Shown: positions 26,486 to 36,224 of the stretch, one piece after another
Layout: each line of letters opens with the position of its first letter
Position numbering within the stretch: position 1 is the first letter of the stretch
IMG/VR virus record: IMGVR_UViG_3300042992_001103
Coordinates: 1-36,735 of that record
DNA from: a virus
DNA: 36,735 bases
Reading direction: 5' to 3' (one strand)
Position numbers and translations under genes: made by a program
Notes under the pieces: model-generated
What the model was told of the DNA's origin: nothing
Database searches by the model: none
Seen by the model: the letters and a program-made list of their open reading frames with translations, nothing else

Positions 26486-27748
26486 TTAGGCTAAGAGTCC
26501 GGCGTTCCGTAGTGCTTTGACTACTTGTGCAATCGTGTAGCCGTCGAAAGTGTCGTCCGTTTTTATATTTGTCCCCCCGCCCGTGTGAGCAACGGTTGCG
26601 CTGGCAACTGCCGTTGTCGGCTGAACGATTGGTGTCGCATTCCAGAAGCTGAGTTTCTGCGTTGTTGCCGCGCCTATCTTCGTTCCGGTCGTCGTGTTGA
26701 AAGCGATGTTCTGCGCATCGCCTAAAGTGATTCCGCCGTTAGCTGTGAGAAGCCCCGTCAGCGTGGTTGCGCCAGTGACGCCGAGGGTTCCACCGCTACT
26801 CAGGCCAAGCGGTGCCTCGACTAAACCACTAGCCTTGATGATATTGATGCAGTATCTCGCATTGAGTTCGTCAAAAAAACCAAAGTCGCCCGTGCCTTTG
26901 GTAAAAAACGAATACTTGCCCGTAGTTGCGGTTGTTCTGGATAGACAGATACCCGCGCTGTCGGCAGCCTCGATGAGTAGATACGACCCAGCGGAACACG
27001 TTGCTGTCATACTTGCCCCTAGTCGCAGGATTCCCGGCTCCATGCTCATCCTCACATTGCTATTCGCCGACCATCCTATTTTATTCGCGCCGTAGAGATA
27101 CATCCCTGTGTCTGTATCCGACGCAAAACGCAAGGCGGGTGTTGCCGCCGCGCCGTCTGGAATCAGAACGCTTGTGGTGAACGTTGGCGACGTTCCAAAC
27201 ACTAGCGCGCCCGTGCCTGTTTCGTCTGTGACTGCGGCGAGTAGGTTTGCCGACGATGGAGTTGCCAGAAACGTGCCGACATTTGCGCCGAGTCCCGTAA
27301 TACCAGAAACAGGAAGCGTGCAGTTAGTGAGCGTGCCGCTGCTAGGCGTGCCGAGCGCGCCGTTGAATGTCAGGAAAGCCCCTGCGTTACCCACGGCAAC
27401 CGCAAGCGCATTGCCGACATTCGCCCCAAGCCCCGTGATTTGAGAAACCGAAACCGTGGCGAGCGCGGTGTAGCCGCCTGCTCCGCTGAGTGCGGTTTCG
27501 TCCGTGACCTCGTAGAGCACGCCGGTATCGGTCTGATACACGTAGTCGCCGTTCTGCACTTCGGCAGTGGTGAGGGCGTAGCGGTCGGCCTGGTTAATGG
27601 CGTGGAAGCGGACGATATTGTATGCGTTGGGCATATACACGGTGGCTTCGCTGAAATCCAGCGTGGAGCCAGCGGCAGCGGTGAAGGTCGCGCCGCTGGG
27701 TATCGTAGCGTCCCCTTCCATGCGTAAATTGAGAATCGGGCGTATCAT
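26486..27748 (-). CDS. Tail fibre protein with GLGANVG-type repeats
   Basis: The 420-residue protein begins MIRPILNLRMEGDATIPSGA. Two copies of ITGLGANVG lie at about 110-170 with the connecting unit GALGTPSSGTLTNCTLPVSG. The segment LLAAVTDETGTGALVFGTSP is a signature I know from many phage tail fibre and virion proteins. The C-terminal part has VGATTLTGLLTANGGITLG repeats and a final helix (YTIAQVVKALRNAGLLA). It is likely to trimerise as a fibre shaft ending in a small tip. Confidence 0.85.
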   Translation of the reverse strand: MIRPILNLRMEGDATIPSGATFTAAAGSTLDFSEATVYMPNAYNIVRFHAINQADRYALTTAEVQNGDYVYQTDTGVLYEVTDETALSGAGGYTALATVSVSQITGLGANVGNALAVAVGNAGAFLTFNGALGTPSSGTLTNCTLPVSGITGLGANVGTFLATPSSANLLAAVTDETGTGALVFGTSPTFTTSVLIPDGAAATPALRFASDTDTGMYLYGANKIGWSANSNVRMSMEPGILRLGASMTATCSAGSYLLIEAADSAGICLSRTTATTGKYSFFTKGTGDFGFFDELNARYCINIIKASGLVEAPLGLSSGGTLGVTGATTLTGLLTANGGITLGDAQNIAFNTTTGTKIGAATTQKLSFWNATPIVQPTTAVASATVAHTGGGTNIKTDDTFDGYTIAQVVKALRNAGLLA

Positions 27749-27749
27749 A

Positions 27750-29453
27750 TTAATCCATTCTCACTGACCAATCCATGTAGTAGGTTCCGGTGCCATCGGT
27801 AGTCCCGCTGAGGATGGCAGTGAATCCATTGGCGGACTTCGCAGTAAGTCCCATGAAGGAGATGCCCAGCGCTGACGCCGTGGTATTCCAGATCGAAGGA
27901 GCCCCAAGGAAGTGCCAGTTCGCGCTTGCGAGGGCTGGAGAAAAGGTGACAGCCTGCGCGCTGACGGATGCGCTGATGGTAGTTCTGCCGTCCCGGCCGT
28001 TCACCCCAACCGGATCGCTGTCGCCGCCTTTGTAGAGATCATTCCGCAGGTAGTGCTGAATCCAGTTCGTCTTGGATGGCTTCGCTCCGGCCCACGAGAA
28101 CTCCGCCATGAGGGTCGCGCGGGTTACGTCATCCGCAACAAGATAGGCCACGTAGGTCAGCGTTCCGGTTCCCGCTGTGGTAGGCGAGATAGCCGTCCCT
28201 GCTGCGGTAGCCGCAACCGTAAAGGTTCCGGTGGTTGGGACAGTCAGGACGTAATAGACCTGCCCAGCCACCAGGCCAGCCGGCATGGTCGTCGCAGCGC
28301 TGAAGGTAATGGTATCCCCAACAGCAAGCCCGTGAGTCGCTGGCGAGGCTGCGGTGAAGGTGGTGCTGGCTCCAGTTACAGTGAAGGTCCCTGTCGTGGT
28401 AGCATCAATGCCCAGCAGGCTGTTCAGCTCGGTGGTGATGTAGTTGCAGGTCCCAGTGAAGATGGTGGTCGATCCGCTGCCGGACTTCACGAAGTTGGTG
28501 GTGCTCGCAACTACCGGTCCGTCATAGTCGCCGTCAGGCTTTACTGTCCATCGTAGGGCGAGCGTGGTGGTCTTACTGGCCCGCCCCCCGGCCCCAGCGG
28601 CGGTGAGGGTGAGCGCCCCGACCGTGAAGGTGTTGGCTGTGACTGCGGTGATCGTGCGCGTCACTCCCTCTGCGGTATTGGCAATCGGAGTGGTGGTCGT
28701 CACCGTGACTGTCCCGCCTCTCAGTGGAGAGTAGTTATCGATCGGGATCGTGAAAGTAGTGGAAGAGACCCATGTGGCAACGTGCGTGCCGTTGATGTCG
28801 CTGGCTGGGCGCAGGAACGCTCCCAAGGTGCCGGCTCCTGCGGTCGCGTCAATTCCAGTAAGGGCGAATGTCGTGGCGCTCTTTACGATAGCCACGGCCG
28901 TCACGTTGACCGCAGTTTGGGTGCTTCCTGTTACTGTGACCAGATCCCCGTTGGTCAATCCATGCGCAAGCGTGGTAGTGATTATTGCTGGATTCGTCGC
29001 GGAGGAAGAAGTGACTGCCCCGCGCAACTCCTGAGCCGTCTGATGCCCTGAGATTTCCACCAGGAACTTGCCGGCGGCCAGCGCTCTTCCGTCAGCCCCG
29101 GTGCCGTTGCCGCCTGTGGTCATGCCGTGATCCGTGAGAGTGGTGATTGTAGCCGCTGTGGCGCTCACCGCCGACCCTGAAATCCGAATAGGCAAGCCAG
29201 TATGATCCGAAATGGAAATGGTGTCCCCAACAATGAATGAGTGACCAGGAGCCCTGAAGATTGTCCCCGCCCCAGTCGTAGAGGTCTCGATGTCAGTGTC
29301 ACCCAGCTCTGGATCAACAACGACTCCGCCCCTGGCGAATTGGACCGACAGCTCCACAGAGGACGCCCTGGGTATAGAGATGTCGCTACGAGCCCCGGAA
29401 ATACCAGGGTCGTCCACGATGTTCTGTGTGTCTAGGTCAACGATGAGTAGCAT
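27750..29453 (-). CDS. Large tail fibre or adhesin protein, threonine-rich beta repeats
   Basis: The 567-residue protein begins MLLIVDLDTQNIVDDPGISG. It consists of repeated threonine/glycine-rich beta units of the type HGLAVGDTITFSAATTMPAG and GTFTVAATAAGTAISPTT, and of TTTLAHGLTNGDLVTVTGS. Each HGL-x-x-GD unit is a known fibre repeat motif. The C-terminal part has AKTNWIQHYLRNDLYKGGD. It is probably the central or upper fibre, upstream of the 26486 fibre gene in the same operon. Confidence 0.75.
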   Translation of the reverse strand: MLLIVDLDTQNIVDDPGISGARSDISIPRASSVELSVQFARGGVVVDPELGDTDIETSTTGAGTIFRAPGHSFIVGDTISISDHTGLPIRISGSAVSATAATITTLTDHGMTTGGNGTGADGRALAAGKFLVEISGHQTAQELRGAVTSSSATNPAIITTTLAHGLTNGDLVTVTGSTQTAVNVTAVAIVKSATTFALTGIDATAGAGTLGAFLRPASDINGTHVATWVSSTTFTIPIDNYSPLRGGTVTVTTTTPIANTAEGVTRTITAVTANTFTVGALTLTAAGAGGRASKTTTLALRWTVKPDGDYDGPVVASTTNFVKSGSGSTTIFTGTCNYITTELNSLLGIDATTTGTFTVTGASTTFTAASPATHGLAVGDTITFSAATTMPAGLVAGQVYYVLTVPTTGTFTVAATAAGTAISPTTAGTGTLTYVAYLVADDVTRATLMAEFSWAGAKPSKTNWIQHYLRNDLYKGGDSDPVGVNGRDGRTTISASVSAQAVTFSPALASANWHFLGAPSIWNTTASALGISFMGLTAKSANGFTAILSGTTDGTGTYYMDWSVRMD

Positions 29454-29477
29454 CTGTCAGAAAGGGTTGTGTCAAGC

Positions 29478-30785
29478 CTATGAGCCACCTGGAGACCAGC
29501 AGCCATACCAAGGAAGAAGGCCGACCCACTGCACATCTGTGCTGCCTCCGAGCCTGGCGCCTTCAATGAAGCCTTCGACCAGATGCGTCGTAGTGGGACA
29601 CATCAGCCGATACCACGTTGACCCAAGCTTCACGTCTTTCGGATCTCCGTCCACCCAGGGCTTCAGCCATGCCAAGAGTTGATACCATTTCTGGCTCGCT
29701 GGCGTTCCGTGCCCCACATACATATTCTGCGGATTGTAGAACTTACCGAGCCCGTCTGTCCATGGAGCTCCGGACTTCACCTCCGCGCTCGACAGCTTCC
29801 ACGAGGAGTCAAAGCTACACTCCATATAAACGATGTGGGTTGGGTCTGACAGGACAAACCCGTTCCCCGCATTGTCAGGAAAGTTGGAGACCGTCTGCTT
29901 GCTCGTCCACCGATTCGTCCCTACATCCACCCGCGCGGAATATGTCTGCATCAGGGTGGAAATCGGGTTCACCTTCAGCGTCACGGATGTCCCCTCTATG
30001 CTGCTTGCGATGTAGCACTGCCACGGATTCAGCCATGGAGGAGGGCCTGCTGGTGTTGCGATCTCATAGTCGATGAGCACATTCCCCTTGCGATACTGGG
30101 TGATCTTGAAGCCGGATGGCTCGGTTGTATCTGACACCACCTTTGCGATGAGGATGAATCTGTATCTGTCCGAGCTGTAGCCGGCCCCAGCGTGGGCGCC
30201 CCGGACGATGGGCGCGGTTGCCGAGTCCGTGAACCAGATTCCTGGAGATGTGTGCGAGTATGCGTATCCCGGGGTTGCTGTCGTTGTGGTAACGAGCACG
30301 CCGTTCACATCCGTCACATACCCGAGCCACACATACTTATCCGACGCCCCGTAGGAGTGGCTGATGAACCATCCGTAGTCCTCGTCTTGAATATCGTCGT
30401 AGGCGTAGGTGACGCCGTTATACACGGTCGCCACCGGCCTCACTATCGCGCCATCAACCAGGTTGCTCACATACCCGAGATGGCAGAGGATATAAACCCC
30501 CGGGGGATACCCGGCCCTGAAGGATTCTGGCGTCCCTGAGATAGTGACCTCGAATGGCTCATGCAGCGGTTTGTATTTATCCGGCGCTCCTGGTCCCTGG
30601 ATAACTACAGACGACCCAGAGCTGGTCTTTGTGACCCCGCCAGCGGTCTGGATGTTGTCGCCCTTGGCGATCATTAGGACCGAGGACTGGATGGCGTTTA
30701 TACGGTCAGCCGTGATTGCTTCGTCAATGGAGTCGCCGATCTTTACTGGCGTCAGCTTCTTGAGGTGGGTGGAGAGTGAGTCCAT
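29478..30785 (-). CDS. Distal tail/virion protein, 435 residues
   Basis: The N-terminal DEAITADRINAIQSSVLMIA and GDNIQTAGGVTKTSSGSSVV resemble the start of phage minor virion proteins behind tail-tip genes. The middle is beta-rich with many aromatic residues and turns. The N-terminal segment is common in phages, but the rest has no family that I recognise. It probably belongs to the baseplate or fibre attachment. It is separated from the next gene by two bases. Confidence 0.65.
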   Translation of the reverse strand: MDSLSTHLKKLTPVKIGDSIDEAITADRINAIQSSVLMIAKGDNIQTAGGVTKTSSGSSVVIQGPGAPDKYKPLHEPFEVTISGTPESFRAGYPPGVYILCHLGYVSNLVDGAIVRPVATVYNGVTYAYDDIQDEDYGWFISHSYGASDKYVWLGYVTDVNGVLVTTTTATPGYAYSHTSPGIWFTDSATAPIVRGAHAGAGYSSDRYRFILIAKVVSDTTEPSGFKITQYRKGNVLIDYEIATPAGPPPWLNPWQCYIASSIEGTSVTLKVNPISTLMQTYSARVDVGTNRWTSKQTVSNFPDNAGNGFVLSDPTHIVYMECSFDSSWKLSSAEVKSGAPWTDGLGKFYNPQNMYVGHGTPASQKWYQLLAWLKPWVDGDPKDVKLGSTWYRLMCPTTTHLVEGFIEGARLGGSTDVQWVGLLPWYGCWSPGGS

Positions 30786-30787
30786 GG

Positions 30788-31660
30788 CTACTTCTTCTTC
30801 TCAGGCGCTCGGTATTCGTAGATCTCCGGAATCCATCCTCTTGGCCCAGAGGCCCTCCACTCTTTCGTGCATTGGAAGCACGCTCCCTTTTTCTGCTGGG
30901 TCAGGGATATGAGCAGCCAGTTCCTCGGGCCGGTTGGCTTGGGCTTATCCCGCTCTTTAAGAAACCGGGTGTCGATGTCGGGCTTGATCGGCTCCGGATC
31001 ATTCAGGTCGGGTGCAGGCCCGTCCGGGATGGAGATCTTGCCGACCTGCGTGAGATCGTAAAGGGAGTTCCTGCGGCACCAGGATCTCCTCCATGTGATA
31101 CCGGGGACAAGGTAGGAGCTGACTCCCGCAAAAGGATTGAGCTTATCAGCAGGAGGTCTTGGTCCGATGAACGCAGCGTCCGGGACGTGAATATCGAAAA
31201 AGTCGAAGGACCAGCCTGAGTTGTTTGGCGGCGTGAAGTTGCGATCATTGGCCGGCAATGGGAAAGAGGGATGCTTGAAGTTCGCGCCGTTCTTTGGAGC
31301 CATGGCCGTGCCTCCGATCAGCTTGATGAAGTCCGGGTGCGTGGCAATCGGATCCTCTCCAACTGTGTCGTTCAGGTCATAAACCGAGTCGCTCTCCTCG
31401 GACTCGATTCCAAAGTAGGTGCAGGTCGCTATGGCAAAGGGTCCCGAGAAGTTGATCTCAGAGCGGTCCACTGACAGGTTCTTGAAGATCGGATGCGCTG
31501 TCCTGACCTTGGGCAGTTCTTTCCAGCGCTCCCTTGGGATTTTGTAGGAGGCTGTGGCAGACTGGAGCCCGTCCCGCTCTGTGGAGAGCGTTCCGTAGTC
31601 GATGACTTTAAGCCCGAGTCCAATCAGGTAGTCGAAGAGTGCGTCGTGTGGAAATGTCAT
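30788..31660 (-). CDS. Distal tail/baseplate protein, 290 residues
   Basis: It starts MTFPHDALFDYLIGLGLKVI, directly after the tape measure stop (four-base overlap), the usual place of distal tail proteins. The C-terminal half is proline-rich (DPEPIKPDIDTRFLKERDKP) and has ACFQCTKEWRASG, a possible metal-binding CxxC. I do not recognise a specific family; the assignment is from position. Confidence 0.6.
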   Translation of the reverse strand: MTFPHDALFDYLIGLGLKVIDYGTLSTERDGLQSATASYKIPRERWKELPKVRTAHPIFKNLSVDRSEINFSGPFAIATCTYFGIESEESDSVYDLNDTVGEDPIATHPDFIKLIGGTAMAPKNGANFKHPSFPLPANDRNFTPPNNSGWSFDFFDIHVPDAAFIGPRPPADKLNPFAGVSSYLVPGITWRRSWCRRNSLYDLTQVGKISIPDGPAPDLNDPEPIKPDIDTRFLKERDKPKPTGPRNWLLISLTQQKKGACFQCTKEWRASGPRGWIPEIYEYRAPEKKK

Positions 31661-34600
31661 TTGAGCTTCATGCCTTTCTTGCCTGAAATTATTGCGAGAA
31701 GCTCATTCCCGGTCTCAGCCAGTTTGATCTTCCGCTTCTCCAAATCAATCAGCGTATCAACCGCCTCCACTCCTCCACCGCCGCCCACTGCCGCCAATGA
31801 GGAGACTGCCGCTGAGGCCGCTGCGCTGCGCATGTCCTGCCCCGCCTGGATGTCCACGGTGTTGCGGGTGTAGTCCAGTGCTGCCTGCGCTGCCTTCTCG
31901 GGGCTCATCCCCTTACTCCGGAACTCCAGCATCTTGGCCTGCAAGTCGTCGGCAGCCTGGTTCATGATGGCCGTCTCAGGGTCGCCGGCCGCCATGGCTT
32001 TGTTGCTCGCGATGTCGCGATTCATTGAGGCTACAGTGAATGCGTCCTGCTTGTCGGCCTCAATTTTGGCGTTCTGGATCCCGCTCAGATTCGACAGAAG
32101 CTCTCCGGCTTTCGTGTAATCCGCCGGTCCATCGGTTCGCTCTGTCTGAAACTTGACCTCGGCATCCAATGCGTCCTGAGCTGCTTTCTCTTCAGCCCTC
32201 CGCTCGTTTTGTGCGCGCGTCATCCCAACGCTGGTGTCGTCGCCGGCAAGCTTCGCAGCCTCGCGCTCTCTCTGCTGCCCGGCGCTCTTCGCGGCCTCAA
32301 ACTTCTGCGCAACCAACTCCGCGGCTTTGGCGTTAGCTCTGTTCTTGAGGTATGCGTCCGTGGTTGCATTAATGCCCGTGTGGAGCTCCTTGTATTGCGC
32401 GATCTCGCGGTCGATAGCTGCGAGCTTGGCCTCGCTCTGCTGCATGAATGCCTGATGTCCCTCTGACATGCTGGAGGCGAGCTCAGCTTGCGCGTCGGCC
32501 TCAAGGTTGGCGTATTTGCGGGCGATCTCGCCCTTGCGTGATTCCTCCGCCATAGCTTCGGCTTCCGCTTTGTTCTGAAGCGCTTCACCCGACAGCTTCT
32601 TGCCTCTATCAATCTTGATCTGCGCGTCATCGTGTCGCCTGGTCCAGGCCTTTCGCTGCTCATCTGTGGCGTTAGGCGTGGCATCTCTTTCCAACTGGAC
32701 CAGAGCCTGCTCTCCCATTCCCTGCTTCTCAAGCGAGTCTGACTTGGCGTAGGTTTCGGCGATCTTTTTGTCCTGCTCCGACGTGTCGGGGCCTTTGTTG
32801 GCCAAGGCTTTCTCCAGTCGCGCCTTTGCGTTCGCCCTCATCCGATTGGTATCTGCTGCTGTTGACCATTGGTTTGACTGCGTGTATGTCACGTCTGATT
32901 GAGCTTGTGCTATCTCAGCGGCTCTCGCCTTCGGCCCGCCAGCCACCGCGTCCGCCGCGATTATCTGCCCCTTCTCAATCTCATACGATGACGCATCCAG
33001 CTCGGTCTGCCTGCCCCCTGCGATTTCGGCCTCTCCCTGCATTGCGAGTCCGGCGAGCCTCTCAGACTCCACCTTGTCCATCTCTGCCCTCTGCTCCGGG
33101 GTGGCGCGCGAGGATGCTAGCTCCCTGGCTGTCTGCTTCTCGGAGAGTTCCTTTGCGGCCTCGTGGCGCTTCACGACGATCTCGGAAACCGGGGCGCTGA
33201 TGATTTTGGACGCGCTGGCGTCAATAGCCTCCGCTGCGGCCGTCTTGCTGGCGAGCTTTGCCTTCCCCTCCTTGCTGACCCAGCCCCATTCATCATCGTT
33301 CGCCGCCTGCTGCTCCTGGACCTCCCGCCATGCGTCAGTAGATGCCTTTAGCGCCTTCTGGAGTAATGCGTGTTTGTCGGCGAGTGTCTCAATGTTGTTC
33401 GCCTGCAACATCAGCTCGTCATTGAAATCCTTGGAGGCCCTGGCGGCATCGTCCATCTCTTTTGCCAAAGCAGCCGTATCAGTGACCAGCGAGCTGAAAA
33501 TCGCGCCAATGACTGCAAAGCCCATCAGGAATATGCTCGCGGCCTGGACGGCAATCAGCGCCCACTTCGTCGCAAATAGCGCGGCATTCATCCCCATGAC
33601 AGCCACTCTGGCTACCGTAGCGCTACCAGTAAATCTCACCAGCCCTACGCCGGCAGCTTTGATGTGTGTGGATAGCCACCCGAACGCACTACTTGAGCTC
33701 GTTATCCAACTGATGAATTTAATACCCATCACGAGCGTCAGGCCCGCCGCAACTGCCGTGAGGGCATAGACAAGCCCCGCCAGGATGCCGCGGACCACCT
33801 TGAAGCTCGTAACCCACTTCACCAGCCCAGAGGTCCACGAGCCAATGTATGCGAACATCGACGCAAAGAAACTGGATACCTGCGCGATAATCGGCGTCAT
33901 CGCCTTCAGCGCTTCTGTGTAATTCTTGGTGCTCTGGATGTCTCCCTCTACCCAGGGCTTACCTGCGGCTGCCTGCGCGCCCTTACTGGCAGCTTCCTGC
34001 TGTTGCTCAACCTCTGCAATGCCATCCTTTCTACCCGCGGATTTCTTGCCCATCGCTGAATCCAGACCGGCCTGGATGGAGAATGCTCCAGCCCCGGCTT
34101 TCTGAAGGTTCTTCAGGCTGCTGGCTGCGGAGTCGCTGATGGCTCCCATGGACCGGAGACGATCGATGGCCCCATCAATCTCACTCCCGTTGCGCATGGC
34201 CTCAGAGACAGCCCCGGCGTTTTCCGCGAGACCCTGTAGTGATGCCCCTGTGGCTTTGGAGACATCAATGAGCCGCTCCATGTCGTCCGCGGTTCCCATT
34301 GCTCCCCTGCTGAGTGCAATCAAGCTCTGGGTGGCTTCTGATACCTCCTCAAATCGGAGCCCGCTGGCTGATGATAGCTTTGCGAGCTTTGCGATCTCCG
34401 CCTTGGCGCCCGCTGCACTGACCCCGAGAGCCGTAAAGGACTTCTGCGCGGACTCTGCTGCGCCCAGTTTCTTCATCGCTGTATTCAACGATCCTGTGGA
34501 AACGATCAAGCCCTTGACCATGCTGCCCAGCCCGGAGAATGTCTTACCGAACGAATAATACATCGCCCCGTTTGCCAGGACGATGTTCAGCATGATATTC

Positions 34601-34722
34601 TTGATGGACTTGAGGACGTTCTCCCCCTTTGCCAGGCTGGCAAGATCCGAGATGGAGAATGCTGCACCAATCGCGGCACCCCCTGCGTTGCTCTTCAGAA
34701 ATTGTGAGATCTTTTTAGCCAT
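31657..34722 (-). CDS. Tail tape measure protein
   Basis: At 1021 residues it is the longest protein. The N terminus (about 1-290) has KSIKNIMLNIVLANGAMYYS and an Ala/Gly/Ser-rich helical part. Two hydrophobic regions (GILAGLVYALTAVAAGLTLV and SIFLMGFAVIGAIFSSLV) suit the membrane-inserting hydrophobic part. From about 430 onward the sequence is a long A/E/K/Q coiled coil. The length of the tape measure sets tail length; by the usual 1.5 angstrom per residue this suggests a tail of roughly 150 nm. It overlaps the preceding chaperone-like gene by eight bases. Confidence 0.9.
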   Translation of the reverse strand: MAKKISQFLKSNAGGAAIGAAFSISDLASLAKGENVLKSIKNIMLNIVLANGAMYYSFGKTFSGLGSMVKGLIVSTGSLNTAMKKLGAAESAQKSFTALGVSAAGAKAEIAKLAKLSSASGLRFEEVSEATQSLIALSRGAMGTADDMERLIDVSKATGASLQGLAENAGAVSEAMRNGSEIDGAIDRLRSMGAISDSAASSLKNLQKAGAGAFSIQAGLDSAMGKKSAGRKDGIAEVEQQQEAASKGAQAAAGKPWVEGDIQSTKNYTEALKAMTPIIAQVSSFFASMFAYIGSWTSGLVKWVTSFKVVRGILAGLVYALTAVAAGLTLVMGIKFISWITSSSSAFGWLSTHIKAAGVGLVRFTGSATVARVAVMGMNAALFATKWALIAVQAASIFLMGFAVIGAIFSSLVTDTAALAKEMDDAARASKDFNDELMLQANNIETLADKHALLQKALKASTDAWREVQEQQAANDDEWGWVSKEGKAKLASKTAAAEAIDASASKIISAPVSEIVVKRHEAAKELSEKQTARELASSRATPEQRAEMDKVESERLAGLAMQGEAEIAGGRQTELDASSYEIEKGQIIAADAVAGGPKARAAEIAQAQSDVTYTQSNQWSTAADTNRMRANAKARLEKALANKGPDTSEQDKKIAETYAKSDSLEKQGMGEQALVQLERDATPNATDEQRKAWTRRHDDAQIKIDRGKKLSGEALQNKAEAEAMAEESRKGEIARKYANLEADAQAELASSMSEGHQAFMQQSEAKLAAIDREIAQYKELHTGINATTDAYLKNRANAKAAELVAQKFEAAKSAGQQREREAAKLAGDDTSVGMTRAQNERRAEEKAAQDALDAEVKFQTERTDGPADYTKAGELLSNLSGIQNAKIEADKQDAFTVASMNRDIASNKAMAAGDPETAIMNQAADDLQAKMLEFRSKGMSPEKAAQAALDYTRNTVDIQAGQDMRSAAASAAVSSLAAVGGGGGVEAVDTLIDLEKRKIKLAETGNELLAIISGKKGMKLK

Positions 34723-35377
34723 TGCGCTTGAATGATTCTGGAAGCGTGGCCTGGAATGCCTTCTCCTCGGGTGTCAGGAAGTCCACATCAAGGCCCTTCT
34801 CTCTGTGAGCCATGGCGCGATACCAGTTCGCTTTCCCAAGAGGGAGATTCCAGACGGTTGCCTCACTCCATCCTGACCAGGCTATCAACTCGGATGCGTG
34901 TTGCAGTTCCTCTGGAGCGCGGCCTCGTGGAGTTTGGGGATGCGGGCTCTTGGTGTCTGGTGTGATGATCGTGTATTCCGGCTGCTGGAGGTAATCCCCA
35001 CAGTATTCCAGGAAGGCATCTACGCGCCTCGCCAGCGTCTTTTGAAGTGGGTTTGGCTCCTTCGGGTCGGCTGGCTTCTTCCAGCGCCGTAGCAGCCCGC
35101 CTGCGGTCAGCCCGCACACCATGAGGAATGGCCCGAGCTTCGGTTTAACAACACGAGAGTCTCCATACTTCAAGCGGCAGACACCGATAGCGGTGCGGAG
35201 ATCCCTGAGTGTGACGGCTCCCTTCCGAGTGAAAGGCGAGTCGATGGTCCTGAGCAGGAGTCTATGCCAAAGGCAGAACTTGCGAAGTCGGACTCCGAAG
35301 ATGCGCGTGCCCGACCATTCCAGGTTGTCCTGATTGTCGATGAACGCTCCTGCGAATGTAAGGTCAACGGCACCCAT
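34715..35377 (-). CDS. Tail assembly chaperone-like protein, 220 residues
   Basis: I choose the ATG at 35377 (MGAVDLTFAGAFIDNQDNLE), which has TAGGATC upstream. A TTG at 35401 would add eight residues and overlap the previous gene. The C terminus contains GWSEATVWNLPLGKANWYRA, the short helical motif common in proteins encoded between the tail tube and the tape measure, where assembly chaperones lie. There is no visible second frame, so no programmed frameshift is needed here. The central KKPADPKEPNPLQKTLARRV is basic. Confidence 0.55.
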   Translation of the reverse strand: MGAVDLTFAGAFIDNQDNLEWSGTRIFGVRLRKFCLWHRLLLRTIDSPFTRKGAVTLRDLRTAIGVCRLKYGDSRVVKPKLGPFLMVCGLTAGGLLRRWKKPADPKEPNPLQKTLARRVDAFLEYCGDYLQQPEYTIITPDTKSPHPQTPRGRAPEELQHASELIAWSGWSEATVWNLPLGKANWYRAMAHREKGLDVDFLTPEEKAFQATLPESFKRNG

Positions 35378-35388
35378 GGCCGATGATC

Positions 35389-35775
35389 CTACGGCTCGCA
35401 ATACACCACTGCGTAGTCTGCGGTCAACGAAGCGTGACTGCCTTTGATGCCGAGTGCGGCAGCGGGCTTGAACAGGAATGCTTCCCCGTTGGCGATGGTG
35501 CCAATCAGAACCGAGCCAGTGGCCCCGTCCTGATAGATATTCAGATTGACAGTGGTGTTGGTCGCTTCGACGTTCTTGATGTAGAACCAGCCACCAAAGG
35601 TGGTCAGCTCTCCTACAGGAAGAATCTCAGCGGAAGCGCCGGAAAGAGGGGCCGTAGCCACGTTCTGTCCGAAGTTATTTCCAGCCAGGGTTTGCGAGGT
35701 GCTGATGGACCCGCTGGCGGTGTTGTTCGATTTTGTAACCGAGAGACTGACTGCTACTTTAATTTCGTTGGCCAT
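35389..35775 (-). CDS. Small virion protein, 128 residues, tail tube region
   Basis: A beta-rich protein (MANEIKVAVSLSVTKSNNTA and FYIKNVEATNTTVNLNIYQD) similar in size to tail tube or collar proteins. The ATG is preceded by a long C/A-rich leader (AACCACATAACCAACTCATA) and no ribosome site. It could be a second tail tube-type subunit or a decoration protein; I cannot tell. Confidence 0.65.
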   Translation of the reverse strand: MANEIKVAVSLSVTKSNNTASGSISTSQTLAGNNFGQNVATAPLSGASAEILPVGELTTFGGWFYIKNVEATNTTVNLNIYQDGATGSVLIGTIANGEAFLFKPAAALGIKGSHASLTADYAVVYCEP

Positions 35776-35805
35776 GGTATGAGTTGGTTATGTGGTTGCT
35801 TTGGT
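35776..35805 (-). promoter_or_regulatory. C/A-rich translation leader
   Basis: On the minus strand AACCAAAGCAACC and AACCAACTC units lead to the ATG at 35775. This is the longest example of the leader type. Confidence 0.5.
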
Positions 35806-35810
35806 TAAAG

Positions 35811-36194
35811 TTAAGCTGCGGCCCCAGTGACGAGCGCGTAGCTCTCAACAGAGAGAGATACCTCTGCGTATTCCCCCTTCTTGCGAGGGTCGGAAATGGA
35901 TTTGACGATGAAGTAGCGAGAAACGTTGTTCACCGTGAAGTTGAAAGTGTTCGCGATCGAGTTGCCAGAGAAGCCGGCCGCGATGTAGCCAGTGAAGGTT
36001 CCAGTGATCTTGCGGTGGGTGGCTTTGGTCAGGGCGACTGCCTCCGTGAGCCCCTCGCCATCGGTAGCCTGGACAAAGATTTCAGGCTCGTAGGTCAGCT
36101 CAGCAGTGCGAGCCGAGAAATTGGTGATTGTCGGTGCGTCTGTGGACTCGAATCCGAAGACGTAACTCTGCCCGTGAAATTCATTGTTTGCCAT
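35811..36194 (-). CDS. Major tail tube protein candidate
   Basis: The 127-residue protein starts MANNEFHGQSYVFGFESTDA and is mostly beta (KITGTFTGYIAAGFSGNSIA and YFIVKSISDPRKKGEYAEVS). Length, position after a tail-terminator-like gene and before the chaperone-like gene, and beta content fit a tail tube protein. The sequence TTGACA lies upstream, but no convincing -10 is present. Assignment by context. Confidence 0.65.
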   Translation of the reverse strand: MANNEFHGQSYVFGFESTDAPTITNFSARTAELTYEPEIFVQATDGEGLTEAVALTKATHRKITGTFTGYIAAGFSGNSIANTFNFTVNNVSRYFIVKSISDPRKKGEYAEVSLSVESYALVTGAAA

Positions 36195-36224
36195 AGTATC
36201 TTTTTCCGGAGTGTCAACATTCCG

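Noticed and set aside
34715-35377. Programmed frameshift of tail chaperones
   Set aside because: The region is one continuous frame and I saw no second overlapping frame of sufficient length before the tape measure gene.
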